Assembly: GCA_937995505.1 (NCBI GenBank)
Contig: CALKJV010000205.1
Location: forward strand, 1 to 14,790
DNA length: 14,790 bases
Reading direction: 5' to 3'
From: an uncultured Bacteroidia bacterium
GTDB lineage: Bacteria; Bacteroidota; Bacteroidia; SpSt-205
The position numbers and the translations under genes are program-made. The stretch's first letter is position 1; every line of letters begins with the position of its first letter. The notes under the pieces are model-generated. The model was not told where the DNA came from and ran no database searches. It worked only from the letters and a program-made list of their open reading frames with translations. This document shows positions 1-7,544 of this stretch, piece by piece.

Positions 1-929
1 ACTGGCACGCCACACGCAAGGGCTTCAATGAGGGTGACAGGAGTGCCTTCGTTGTCGGAAACCAATAGTACCGCATCCAACGCCCGCAATACTTCAGGCA
101 TATCCCAGCGTAAGCCTGCCCAATACACCCGGTCCGTGAGCTCTAACTTTTGGGCAAGGGCTTCTAGCGTAGGTCGCTCAGGGCCTTCTCCCACAATCAC
201 CAGACGCAGCCCTGGATGAGCGTGCTTGAGTTGGGCTAAGGCCTGGAGAAGCTTATCTACACGCTTAATAGGCACGAGCCGCCCGATCCATCCTAAAAGC
301 GGCCCCGAAGCCCCTCCTAACCACATCGCTCGCAGTTCTGATACCCGCTGGGCGTCGTACCGCTCCAATCGCTCTAAGTCAAACCCCAGCGGAATGACTC
401 GGACCTTATGCGCAGGGGCAACCCGAAAACGCTCCACAAGGTCGCGCCGCTGCCTTTCGCTAATTGCAACTACGACATGGGTAATCCGTGCAAGAAGTCG
501 CTCTGCTTGTACGTAAAACCAGGAAACAATCGGCGAAAAGTATCCTTCTAAGGAATGCCCGTGATACGTATGCACCCGCACGGGCACGCCGGCGAGCCAG
601 GCGGCCAGCCGTCCTAACGCCCCCGCCTTAGCGGTGTGGGTATGAATAAGGTGCGGTTTGTAGCGGCGGATGAGCCGCCAGAGCGCTACCAGCGTACGCA
701 GATCGTGCCACAAGCCGGGTTCTCGCCGTAGCGCAGGTAAGTAGTACACAGGCACCTGATAAGCCGCTATCCACGGCTCGGCCCGCTGCTCCCCCCGGGG
801 CTCCCGACCTGCAACGAGAAGCGTCTCGTACTGGTCCGGGTCAAGCCGCTGAGCAAGGAGAAGCACATGATGGGCCGGCCCCCCTACATTGAGCCGACTG
901 ATTAGGCGCAGAACCCGTACCTTCGCCAC
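1..929 (-). CDS. Glycosyltransferase family 4-type (GT-B fold), C-terminus cut off by window edge
   Basis: I translated this frame by hand; it is open from a GTG at 929 to the window edge, 309 codons. It reads as a cytoplasmic GT-B glycosyltransferase that moves a sugar from a nucleotide-sugar to a surface glycan or lipid; the substrate is not evident. The N-terminus carries the typical RLNVGGPAHHV acceptor-side loop, then HTHTAKAGALGR and HTYHGHSLEG. The C-terminal Rossmann half has GWIGRLVPIKRVDKLL, IVGEGPER and the E-x7-E nucleotide-sugar motif (E294 and E302) in NEGTPVTLIEALACGVP. About the last 60-70 residues expected for the family lie outside the window. The start was chosen because VAKVRVLRLISRLNVGG is the usual family N-terminus; an in-frame TTG at 938 is an alternative. 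No clear Shine-Dalgarno is seen. It is divergent from the DUF5683 gene with a 17 bp gap. Confidence 0.9.
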   Translation of the reverse strand, partial: MAKVRVLRLISRLNVGGPAHHVLLLAQRLDPDQYETLLVAGREPRGEQRAEPWIAAYQVPVYYLPALRREPGLWHDLRTLVALWRLIRRYKPHLIHTHTAKAGALGRLAAWLAGVPVRVHTYHGHSLEGYFSPIVSWFYVQAERLLARITHVVVAISERQRRDLVERFRVAPAHKVRVIPLGFDLERLERYDAQRVSELRAMWLGGASGPLLGWIGRLVPIKRVDKLLQALAQLKHAHPGLRLVIVGEGPERPTLEALAQKLELTDRVYWAGLRWDMPEVLRALDAVLLVSDNEGTPVTLIEALACGVP

Positions 930-946
930 AGCACTCAAAGGTAGGC

Positions 947-1522
947 ATGCGGCGCTGGGTAAGAATGGGAGGGCTCTTCTGCGGTTGGGCCTTAGCTCAG
1001 CCCCTCTCTGCGGCTCTCCCCTCGCTCATGGCAAAAGGCCGTAGGCCTTTCTCCCGGGCTGCACAAGTCTGTCTCACCCATGTGGAGTCCCGAAGCTTTT
1101 CCCCAACTCCTTTCCTCGTCTACCGAGATTCGCTCCCTAACCCTCGCAAGGCCCTCTGGCTAAGTGCACTCCTCCCCGGAGCAGGGCAGATATACAACCG
1201 ATCCTACTGGAAAGCCCCACTCATCTGGGGAGCCCTTGCCCTGACAGGTACCTTAGCCTACCAGAACCATAAATACTACCTGCGGTACCGCCAAGCATAC
1301 CGAGACGCCTTGAGCGGCCAGAATCCCTTCCCAACCCTTCCTCCCGAAAACCTCCGCTTCCTCCGAGAGACCTACCGAAAAGACCGAGATGTATTCTTCT
1401 TAGCCTCACTGGTAGTGTACGCCCTCCAAATAGGCGAAGCGTACTCGGATGCCCACCTCAAGGGCTTCACCATTTATGCGGCAGGGGGCCCGAGCTATGT
1501 GCGGCTGGTATGCACTTGGTGA
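947..1522 (+). CDS. DUF5683 domain protein (Bacteroidota conserved, exported/membrane)
   Basis: 191 residues. The segment from about residue 64 onward (NPRKALWLSALLPGAGQIYN, then YWKAPLIWG) matches the recognisable core of DUF5683: a PxKALxLSxxLPGxGQIYN motif, two hydrophobic stretches, and a YxDAHL motif near the C-terminus. The function of this Bacteroidota family is unknown. Residues 1-25 have positive charges followed by a hydrophobic stretch (GLFCGWALAQPLSAA), consistent with a signal peptide or N-terminal anchor. The ATG at 947 is preceded by AAAGGTAGGC, a weak ribosome-binding-like sequence; an in-frame ATG at 965 would also keep the signal. It overlaps the next gene by 13 bp and is probably co-transcribed with it. 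The promoter must lie inside the divergent glycosyltransferase coding region, since only 17 bp separates the starts. Confidence 0.85.
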   Translation: MRRWVRMGGLFCGWALAQPLSAALPSLMAKGRRPFSRAAQVCLTHVESRSFSPTPFLVYRDSLPNPRKALWLSALLPGAGQIYNRSYWKAPLIWGALALTGTLAYQNHKYYLRYRQAYRDALSGQNPFPTLPPENLRFLRETYRKDRDVFFLASLVVYALQIGEAYSDAHLKGFTIYAAGGPSYVRLVCTW

Positions 1523-2067
1523 AAAACTGGCCTCAAGGCGCGGCGCTCCTCACTCATCCAGCCCTCTTAGAGGCGGTATGGCTTTCCTACTGGAGCCGCT
1601 GGCAAATGGGATGGGTATTGGCGAGCTGGGGCCTCCTCGTCGGTATGAGCGGGCTCCTGTACCTCTGGGTGTACCAGCGTCCTCGGGATATTAGCCAGCT
1701 GCTGGGATCCGAACGGCGATTTCTCCTCTTGTGGCACCTCCTCGCCATTGGAGGGCTCTGGGCCGCTACCGCAGAACCCCTACTCCACCTCTGGCTTAGC
1801 CTCTTCCTTTGGATGAGCTTCTGGGGCTTTCTCCTGCACTGGCTCAGAGAATACTCCTTTCATGTATACGGCTGGAGCGGTATGCTGGGCTTCTTTTCAG
1901 TGTACGGGGCCTCCTACCCGCTCAGCGTCATAGGGTTTGCGGGGGTTACCTTGGCTGTCGGGTACCTGCGCCACTATCAAAAAGCTCACTCCCCCCCAGA
2001 GATTTTTAGAGGGCTATTGGGATTCGGCTTGGGTCTGCTTTTCGCCCTCATCCACGAACTTACTTAG
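1510..2067 (+). CDS. Polytopic membrane protein, possibly DUF4271-like
   Basis: 185 residues, very rich in W, L and G. About five hydrophobic segments are visible, near residues 31-52, 68-88, 90-112, 122-150 and 163-182, so this is an integral membrane protein with little soluble mass. The pattern of four to six helices, a short basic loop (YLRHYQKAHSP) before the last helix, and a final helix ending in LIHEL resembles the Bacteroidota DUF4271 family, but this is a weak match by eye and no function can be given. The start at 1510 lies inside the end of the DUF5683 gene (13 bp overlap), suggesting translational coupling. Its TAG stop overlaps the stop of the convergent LptF/LptG-like gene by 8 bp, leaving no space for a dedicated terminator. 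Confidence 0.7.
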   Translation: MHLVKNWPQGAALLTHPALLEAVWLSYWSRWQMGWVLASWGLLVGMSGLLYLWVYQRPRDISQLLGSERRFLLLWHLLAIGGLWAATAEPLLHLWLSLFLWMSFWGFLLHWLREYSFHVYGWSGMLGFFSVYGASYPLSVIGFAGVTLAVGYLRHYQKAHSPPEIFRGLLGFGLGLLFALIHELT

Positions 2068-3124
2068 GCACCCGTATAAGCCACACCACCGCCACACTCG
2101 TGAAAAGTATATTTGGGATCCACACCCCTATCCATGCCCAGCCAGTCTCAGAACTAAAAGCGCTCTTAGCAATCGCCAGCAAAAACACATAGATAAAGGC
2201 CAGTACCAGCCCAAGCCCAATTTGCCAAGCCACGCCGCCTCGCCGTTTGCGTGAAGCTGAAGCAAAACCCAACGCCGTAAGGATCACCGAAGCCAACGGT
2301 ATAGCCGCTCGCTCATGGAGCTCCATTTCAAGGAGATTGGCAATATCCCCACCCACATACCGCTGCCGCCGATATTCGGCCCACAGTTCGGGCAGCGTCA
2401 TCGTGCGCGTATATAGGTCAGAGCGGATAATGTCATCTGGCGTCAGCGGTAGAACTGTATCTACCTGCGCAATGGGCTGGGGGGGGTGACCCGCTATAAA
2501 CTTCCAGTTTCGCAGGAAGCGCCATCGCTGCTCGGTCAGGTCCCACTGTACCTCTTCCGCACAGAGGCGCTCTATAAGCCGGCCTTGCTCTATCCGCTCT
2601 ATATGCGCTCCAAAGCCTATGTAATCGTACTTATCAAAAGCCCGTATGAAAAAATAAGCCTCTGGCGTGAGCTTCACGTGGACCTGACGCTTGTCAAAAT
2701 ACAGCCGACTGCGCACATACTTATACTCAAACTCGTCTATTCGGCGCACATTTCTCGGCGTAACATAAAACTGCAGCCCCCAACTCACCAACGAAAAAAA
2801 CATAGCAATAGCCAAGTAAGGGCGCAGGATTCGCCAAAAACTCACCCCACCTGCCAGTAGAGCTACAAATTCAGAGCGCTGGGCTAACCGTCCCGTAAAA
2901 AACAATACCGAGAGAAATAGCACGAGGGGCGAGAGCAGATTGGCATAAAATGGGATAAAGTGCTGGTAGTAAGCCACTATGGCGGAAAGCGGGGCTTTCT
3001 TTTCAACGAAGTCATCTATTTTTTCGGCGACATCTATGGCGACTAAGACGACTACTAAAAGCGCTAAGCTCCCCAAAAAGCTTACCAGAAAAGCTCGTAA
3101 AATGTACTTGTCTAAGCGCTTCAT
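2060..3124 (-). CDS. LptF/LptG (YjgP/YjgQ) family permease
   Basis: 354 residues, typical length for the family. LptF and LptG are the membrane halves of the LptB2FG ABC exporter, which extracts lipopolysaccharide from the inner membrane and hands it to LptC/LptA. Three hydrophobic segments at the N-terminus (about residues 13-33, 55-78, 100-120), a long hydrophilic part (about 125-265, the periplasmic beta-jellyroll region in this family), and three more helices (about 275-350) are seen. The signature ELHERAAIPLASVILTALGF followed by a basic stretch and GG marks the family. I cannot separate LptF from LptG; Bacteroidota often have one or two such genes, so no symbol is given. Its ATG overlaps the mutS stop in an ATGA, indicating translational coupling. 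A run of eight C on the coding strand (2479-2486) sits in the jellyroll part with the frame intact. Confidence 0.9.
   Translation of the reverse strand: MKRLDKYILRAFLVSFLGSLALLVVVLVAIDVAEKIDDFVEKKAPLSAIVAYYQHFIPFYANLLSPLVLFLSVLFFTGRLAQRSEFVALLAGGVSFWRILRPYLAIAMFFSLVSWGLQFYVTPRNVRRIDEFEYKYVRSRLYFDKRQVHVKLTPEAYFFIRAFDKYDYIGFGAHIERIEQGRLIERLCAEEVQWDLTEQRWRFLRNWKFIAGHPPQPIAQVDTVLPLTPDDIIRSDLYTRTMTLPELWAEYRRQRYVGGDIANLLEMELHERAAIPLASVILTALGFASASRKRRGGVAWQIGLGLVLAFIYVFLLAIAKSAFSSETGWAWIGVWIPNILFTSVAVVWLIRVPK
2479..2486 (-). repeat. Homopolymer run of eight C in the LptF/LptG-like gene
   Basis: Plus strand has G8; the coding strand has C8 within Pro codons of the jellyroll region. Frame is intact. 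Long single-base runs are prone to slippage and sequencing error. Confidence 0.9.
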
Positions 3125-5691
3125 GTTTTTTGGGCGATTTGGCGCAGCTCTTGGAGCTTGAAGAGAGCCTCTATGGGGGTAAGGGTATTGGGGTCGATCT
3201 CTAAGAGGCGGCGGCGGAGCTCTCCCTCTGTATCTGGCGGGGTGTGGAAAAGGGTGGGTTCGTGGGCGGGAAGGAGGGGCTCGTGCTTCTCTAAGTGCCG
3301 CAGAAGGGTCTGAGCCCGCTGGAGGATCGCTGGTGGAAGGCCCGCCATCTCAGCCACCGCAATCCCGAAACTGCGGCGCATAGCGCCCGCGCGGAGCCGA
3401 TGCAGAAATATCAGCTTACCCCCTTGCTGCTCTACGGCTAAATGGAAGTTCCGCAGACGAGGCAGAGCCTGCTCAAGCTCCGTTAGCTCATGATAGTGCG
3501 TAGCAAAGAGCGTCCATGGCCGACAGTGGGGGTCATTGTGGAGGTACTCTAACACCGCCCAAGCCAACGCTAACCCATCATACGTGCTAGTCCCCCGCCC
3601 AATCTCATCCAAAATTACAAAGCTACGAGAAGTAGCCTCGTGCAAGATGCGAGCGGTTTCCTGCATCTCCACGAGAAAGGTGCTCTGCCCAGCTGCGATA
3701 TTATCCGAAGCCCCCACACGGCTGAAAATCTGATCTACTAAGGTCAGCATAGCCGATTCGGCGGGTACGAAGCTGCCTATTTGTGCCATCAGGAGGATGA
3801 GGGCATTTTGGCGCATATAGGCAGACTTGCCTGCCATATTCGGGCCGGTAAGGAGGAGGATACGCTGGTCGGGCTTGAGCACGAGGTCATTTGGCTGGTA
3901 GGGCTGATGCGGGGGCAGGAACCGCTCAATCACGGGATGACGCCCCTTGCAGATGTGAATCTCAGGCTCGTCGGTAAAAGTAGGGCGCGTGTAACCATAC
4001 CGATGGGCGGCGACAGCGAGCGCCAAATGCACATCTACGCTGGCGACCCACCGAGCTAAGGCTTGCAGGGTAGGAACATAAGACTGCAGCTCTGCGAGCA
4101 GGACTCCGTAGAGGCGAGTTTCTTCTTCGGCGATGCGATTTTGTGCGGCTTCTATCTCTGCAGCTAAGCGGTCTAACGCTTCACTGCTATACCGGGCTGC
4201 TCCTTGCGCAAGCTGCTGCCGCAGCCGATATTCAGGGGGGACCTTCTCTAAGTGGGCAGCCGTGATATGGAAGACATAGCCCAGCTGCTTATTGGTTTGA
4301 ATTTTGAGGGAGGGAATACTCAATCGCTGGCGTTCCTGTTCTTCTAGGCGCTGTAGCTCCAGCTCGGCATTTTCGGCGAGGTGACGGGCTCGGTCTAAAG
4401 CTTCGCTTACGCCCGCTCGGATGACCTTACCTTCGCCAGGCCGCTCGCCGATGTAGGGGGGGCTAGGCTGGATATCCAAGTACCGCTCCAGCAGCTGAAG
4501 CAGCGTAGGAATGAGCGAGAGGGCTTCGGGGCGCTCATCGTACGGGGCGGGAAGGGTTTCGGCGAGCTGCCGACAGCTCTGCAAAGCCCAGTAAATCTGC
4601 ACGAAATCGCGAGGTCCTGCTCGGCGACTGCTTAGGCGCGCCACGCGCCGCTCCAGGTCTCCCGTTCGCTGGAGATGCCCTTGCCAGAGGGCCTGCCCCC
4701 CCTCTAAGTGCGTACATAACACCTCTACCAGCGCTAAACGCCGCTCTAAGGCTTCTCGCTGACGCAGAGGGAAGCACAAACGATTCCGCAACAGACGCGC
4801 CCCAGCGGGCGTGACCGTGAGCCGCAGTACCTGAAAAAGGCTTTTTCCTTCGGGATGCAGCGGCTCCAAGACCTCTAAGTGACGCAGCGTGTCCGAAGGC
4901 AACACAATTACCTCCCCAGCCGGCAACGGCCTCGGAAAGCTCAAATGCGGGAGACCGGTCTGTTTGAGCGTGCGGAGATAGGCTAAAAGAGCTGCCAAGA
5001 CTGCGGCTTCTGGCCCCGTGGCATAGACGATAGAACCCTTTGGAGCCTTATAGCCGTACACTTCGGAGAAAGCTCCGGCCAGCCCCGCAGGATCAAAGTA
5101 CCATTCCGGCAGAGCCTCTATGCGCTGTGCTCCTGAAAAGAGCGCGTTCCATAGGCTCTCTTGCCCGACAAAGACCAGCCCTTCTACGGGCTGCAGAGCG
5201 GAAAGCACCCCCTCTACTTGCCCCAAAGGCCCTTTGAAGTAAAAAACTCGGCCGCTGCTGACTACATCTGCTAAGGCCAGAGCCGCTTCAGTAGAATTGT
5301 AAGCCCAAAAGGTCGCTATATATAAGGTTTTCTCGCTCCCCTCCTCACCTTCCCAAAAGACCCCAGGCGTGACAAGCTGGGTTACTTCCCGTCGTACGAT
5401 TTTTTTCGCCTTTTTGGGGTCCTCTACTTGGTCGCAGATAGCGACGCGATAACCTGCTTCTATGAGCTTCGGCAAGTAAGTATCCAACGCCCGTATAGGA
5501 AAGCCCGCTAAGGGTACATCACCAGCAGCGCCATTATTGCGGCGAGTCAGGGTAATTCCTAGCACACTAGAGACGATATGGGCATCCTCTTCAAAAGTCT
5601 CGTAAAAATCCCCTATCTGAAAGAGGAGCAGGGCGCCCGGATATTGTGCTTTGAGGGCCCGATACTGCTCCATCAAGGCCGTATCAGACAT
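3121..5691 (-). CDS. mutS: DNA mismatch repair protein MutS
   Basis: 856 residues, full length for bacterial MutS. It binds mismatches and small loops in DNA and, with ATP, recruits MutL. The N-terminal mismatch-binding motif GDFYE is present with F29 and E31, the residues that stack on and contact the mispaired base. The connector, lever and clamp regions follow without interruption. The ATPase has Walker A GPNMAGKS (616-623, K622), Walker B VILDEIGRG with D695 and E696, the composite STYDG segment, and the ATHYHEL loop with H732. The C-terminus ends with the LTPIEALFKLQELR helix common in the family. It starts inside the preceding acyltransferase gene (8 bp overlap) and ends in an ATGA overlap with the LptF/LptG gene. 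All motifs expected for activity are intact. No ribosome-binding sequence is visible before the ATG. Confidence 0.98.
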   Translation of the reverse strand: MSDTALMEQYRALKAQYPGALLLFQIGDFYETFEEDAHIVSSVLGITLTRRNNGAAGDVPLAGFPIRALDTYLPKLIEAGYRVAICDQVEDPKKAKKIVRREVTQLVTPGVFWEGEEGSEKTLYIATFWAYNSTEAALALADVVSSGRVFYFKGPLGQVEGVLSALQPVEGLVFVGQESLWNALFSGAQRIEALPEWYFDPAGLAGAFSEVYGYKAPKGSIVYATGPEAAVLAALLAYLRTLKQTGLPHLSFPRPLPAGEVIVLPSDTLRHLEVLEPLHPEGKSLFQVLRLTVTPAGARLLRNRLCFPLRQREALERRLALVEVLCTHLEGGQALWQGHLQRTGDLERRVARLSSRRAGPRDFVQIYWALQSCRQLAETLPAPYDERPEALSLIPTLLQLLERYLDIQPSPPYIGERPGEGKVIRAGVSEALDRARHLAENAELELQRLEEQERQRLSIPSLKIQTNKQLGYVFHITAAHLEKVPPEYRLRQQLAQGAARYSSEALDRLAAEIEAAQNRIAEEETRLYGVLLAELQSYVPTLQALARWVASVDVHLALAVAAHRYGYTRPTFTDEPEIHICKGRHPVIERFLPPHQPYQPNDLVLKPDQRILLLTGPNMAGKSAYMRQNALILLMAQIGSFVPAESAMLTLVDQIFSRVGASDNIAAGQSTFLVEMQETARILHEATSRSFVILDEIGRGTSTYDGLALAWAVLEYLHNDPHCRPWTLFATHYHELTELEQALPRLRNFHLAVEQQGGKLIFLHRLRAGAMRRSFGIAVAEMAGLPPAILQRAQTLLRHLEKHEPLLPAHEPTLFHTPPDTEGELRRRLLEIDPNTLTPIEALFKLQELRQIAQKT

Positions 5692-6472
5692 AGGGCATAT
5701 CTTTTAGAAGGGCTTGCATGAGCCGTTTGATGTTTTGGGCTTCGCTCTGCAGCTGAAACCAGCGCTCTCGCGGGCGGCTACTGAGCTCATCATACGACAA
5801 GCGCGGAAAGTACAGCACGGAGCGCAAACTAAACTTCGGAATGCGCGTGAGCCGAGTCGGCAGATTGAGCACGGGATTTTTCATAAGGGGCCGCACGTAG
5901 GCGGGCTGCCAGCGCCCCACCCAACTCAACATCCAGCTCGGAATGTAAAAATCCTTCCCCCATTCCTCCGACCCCCGATGCACTGTAACCAGTATGGGGG
6001 CCTGCGCGGCAAGCGCTAGCTCGACAAACTTCGGTGAGCGAAATGGGCGTATCTCATATACATCCCCCAAAATGCAGTTGTCGCCTTCTGGAAAGAGGGC
6101 TACATCCGTAATAGGCCCATCCCGGAAAGCCTCTATCACCTTTGCGAAGGTAGGCGGCTCCTGACTCTGAAACACCCACCGCAGAACCCATCGGCTCAGC
6201 GCTACTTTATACAGCCCTCTATGAAAGACCCCAAGGGCCTTTCGCTCGTGCCCTCCTACCTCTAAGACAGTCCGAAGCATCGCTAATATGGCCGGAATCC
6301 ATCCCAAGGTCCCTGCATGACTCATAGCATGAACGAGCTTAGGATGCTTAGCAAGTAAGATAGGGAGCGGTGGCTGTATCTGGGCCACAATCTCATCAAA
6401 AAGCAACGGATACACCCATGAGAGCTTCCGATACAGGGAAGGAAGTGCTATGGCGACACCAGCCCGACTCAT
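5684..6472 (-). CDS. Lysophospholipid (PlsC-like) acyltransferase with altered HX4D motif
   Basis: 262 residues. It resembles membrane-associated acyltransferases that transfer an acyl chain to lysophosphatidate or related lipids. Motif III is clear: ALFPEGDN with E129, followed by PFRSPKFVELALAAQAPILV, which matches the family pattern of a basic residue, a helix and a beta-strand ending in a valine/proline-rich element. The region expected to hold motif I (HX4D) reads SHAGTLGWIP, so the histidine is there (H52) but the aspartate position is glycine (G57). Family knowledge says His/Asp act as a catalytic pair, so either this subfamily works differently or activity is altered. The start ATG at 6472 follows the 143 bp gap and is the most upstream plausible one. 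The stop overlaps mutS by 8 bp. Substrate is unknown. Confidence 0.7.
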   Translation of the reverse strand: MSRAGVAIALPSLYRKLSWVYPLLFDEIVAQIQPPLPILLAKHPKLVHAMSHAGTLGWIPAILAMLRTVLEVGGHERKALGVFHRGLYKVALSRWVLRWVFQSQEPPTFAKVIEAFRDGPITDVALFPEGDNCILGDVYEIRPFRSPKFVELALAAQAPILVTVHRGSEEWGKDFYIPSWMLSWVGRWQPAYVRPLMKNPVLNLPTRLTRIPKFSLRSVLYFPRLSYDELSSRPRERWFQLQSEAQNIKRLMQALLKDMPYV

Positions 6473-6615
6473 GGGCCAAAAATTAGCAAATCTTTCTAGT
6501 CAACGGCGACGCCTTGATATCCAAGCCCTACAGGGGAAAAAGCAAAGGGGGCACTCCCAACCCAGATGAGCTGGAAGTACCCCTCAATGTAATTTGCCTA
6601 TTACAGAAGGTGTTA
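6473..6615. other. Longest intergenic gap; probable start of the acyltransferase-mutS-LptF/G unit
   Basis: 143 bp without a coding region, between the FecR-like gene stop and the acyltransferase start, both minus strand. The part nearest the acyltransferase start is AT-rich on the minus strand (TTTGCTAATTTTTGG, immediately upstream of the ATG), vaguely like the Bacteroidota -7 element TAnnTTTG but with one extra base and no matched -33 TTTG at the expected distance. A short GGG-loop-CCC followed by a T-rich run lies in the middle; its three-base stem is too weak to call a terminator. As the only sizeable gap in the long minus-strand series, it is the most likely place for an operon boundary. 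Confidence 0.4.
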
Positions 6616-7533
6616 TTATTCCTTTACACTGCCGGCAGTCTGCTGGATAGCGCGCTGAGGCAAACCATCTCGCAGAATAATATACCCATCAGCATCAGGT
6701 TCCAGCGTAGCTGCTTGACTATAGGCAGCCCAAGCGTAGCCATAGAGGCCATTTTGCTCGTAGAAGGAACCCAAGAGCGCTTGCCCTAAGGCCGTTTTGG
6801 TATCTACGCTATTACGAAGGGCCTCTTCTTCCTTCTTGAGAGTGGCGACTTTTTCGGCAGAGAGCACTCGGAAGCAAGTATTATTAGAGAAAAGACTGGA
6901 ATGGCGCCGGGTGCTCACTCGCCAGTAGTAGCAAGGACCGGCTTTGAGCTTAGACGACAGAGCGGTGAGGGTTACGCTGGTCTGGTCTGCCGAAAGCTCC
7001 TCTGTGTGAAGAATTTGTCCCGCATCGTCCAGAATTTGGAGCGTATAGCCTTCCGAGCCAGGGACACGATCCCAGTTGAATTCCACCCGATCGGGATAGA
7101 AGGCGGTCTGGGCTGGGGTACGCGGAGTAGGAGCCATCGTAGAACGAGTAACGGCTCCCAGGGTCTTTCCGGACGCGCGACCTGCCCCAGAAGCTACAGC
7201 TTGGTTGAGTACATACCCCGTATAGCGCGAGGCATATGGGTTGTCATCTGTGGAGGCCTTTTTCGTTATCAGTTCTGCGATGGTGTAGGTGCCGGGTTCT
7301 CGCAGCTCGCGCGTCTTATTGGCGGGAAAGACAAGAGCTATGTACGACTGCTCTGCCAAGCGGATCCTTTGCTGCTCGCTTACCTTCATGCCTGCAGAGG
7401 CTTTTACCCAAGCCCCGCCAGACTGCTCTACTTGTACGTTTCCGCGGGTCGCCAAAATCGTGACAGATTGTCCCCATAGCGCGAGAATCGAGAATCCTGC
7501 GAGCGCTACGGCTATTTTCCTTAGGTACAGCAT
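6616..7533 (-). CDS. Secreted FecR-like domain protein with FnIII-like and helical C-terminal parts
   Basis: 305 residues from the chosen ATG at 7533. A longer frame to 7638 exists but would overlap the CHASE2 gene by 94 bp and hide the signal peptide; MLYLRKIAVALAGFSILALW at the chosen start is a good one, so export is inferred. Residues about 23-90 (SVTILATRGNVQVE, GAWVKASAGMKV, PGTYTIAEL) have the beta-rich pattern of FecR-like domains, with ATRG-V and a threshold-like EQQRIRLAEQSYIAL segment. About 135-225 looks like a fibronectin-III-type sandwich (VEFNWDRVPGSEGYTLQI, then YYWRVST) with two cysteines (GPCYYW and NTCFRV) that could pair. The C-terminus (about 235-300) is helical with a TPR-like GSFYEQNGLYGYAWAAYSQA unit. 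It follows CHASE2 by 11 bp and ends with tandem stops TAATAA. Function is inferred only: an envelope partner of the CHASE2 protein. Confidence 0.65.
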   Translation of the reverse strand: MLYLRKIAVALAGFSILALWGQSVTILATRGNVQVEQSGGAWVKASAGMKVSEQQRIRLAEQSYIALVFPANKTRELREPGTYTIAELITKKASTDDNPYASRYTGYVLNQAVASGAGRASGKTLGAVTRSTMAPTPRTPAQTAFYPDRVEFNWDRVPGSEGYTLQILDDAGQILHTEELSADQTSVTLTALSSKLKAGPCYYWRVSTRRHSSLFSNNTCFRVLSAEKVATLKKEEEALRNSVDTKTALGQALLGSFYEQNGLYGYAWAAYSQAATLEPDADGYIILRDGLPQRAIQQTAGSVKE

Positions 7534-7544
7534 GGAGTATAATG

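Noticed and set aside
6500..6570. Possible terminator hairpin before a T-rich run in the long gap
   Set aside because: The stem is only three base pairs by eye; too weak to call.
6901..7479. 192-codon open frame on the plus strand opposite the FecR-like gene
   Set aside because: It reads as low-complexity, lacks any recognisable motif, and the minus strand frame has a signal peptide and domain patterns; it is a shadow.
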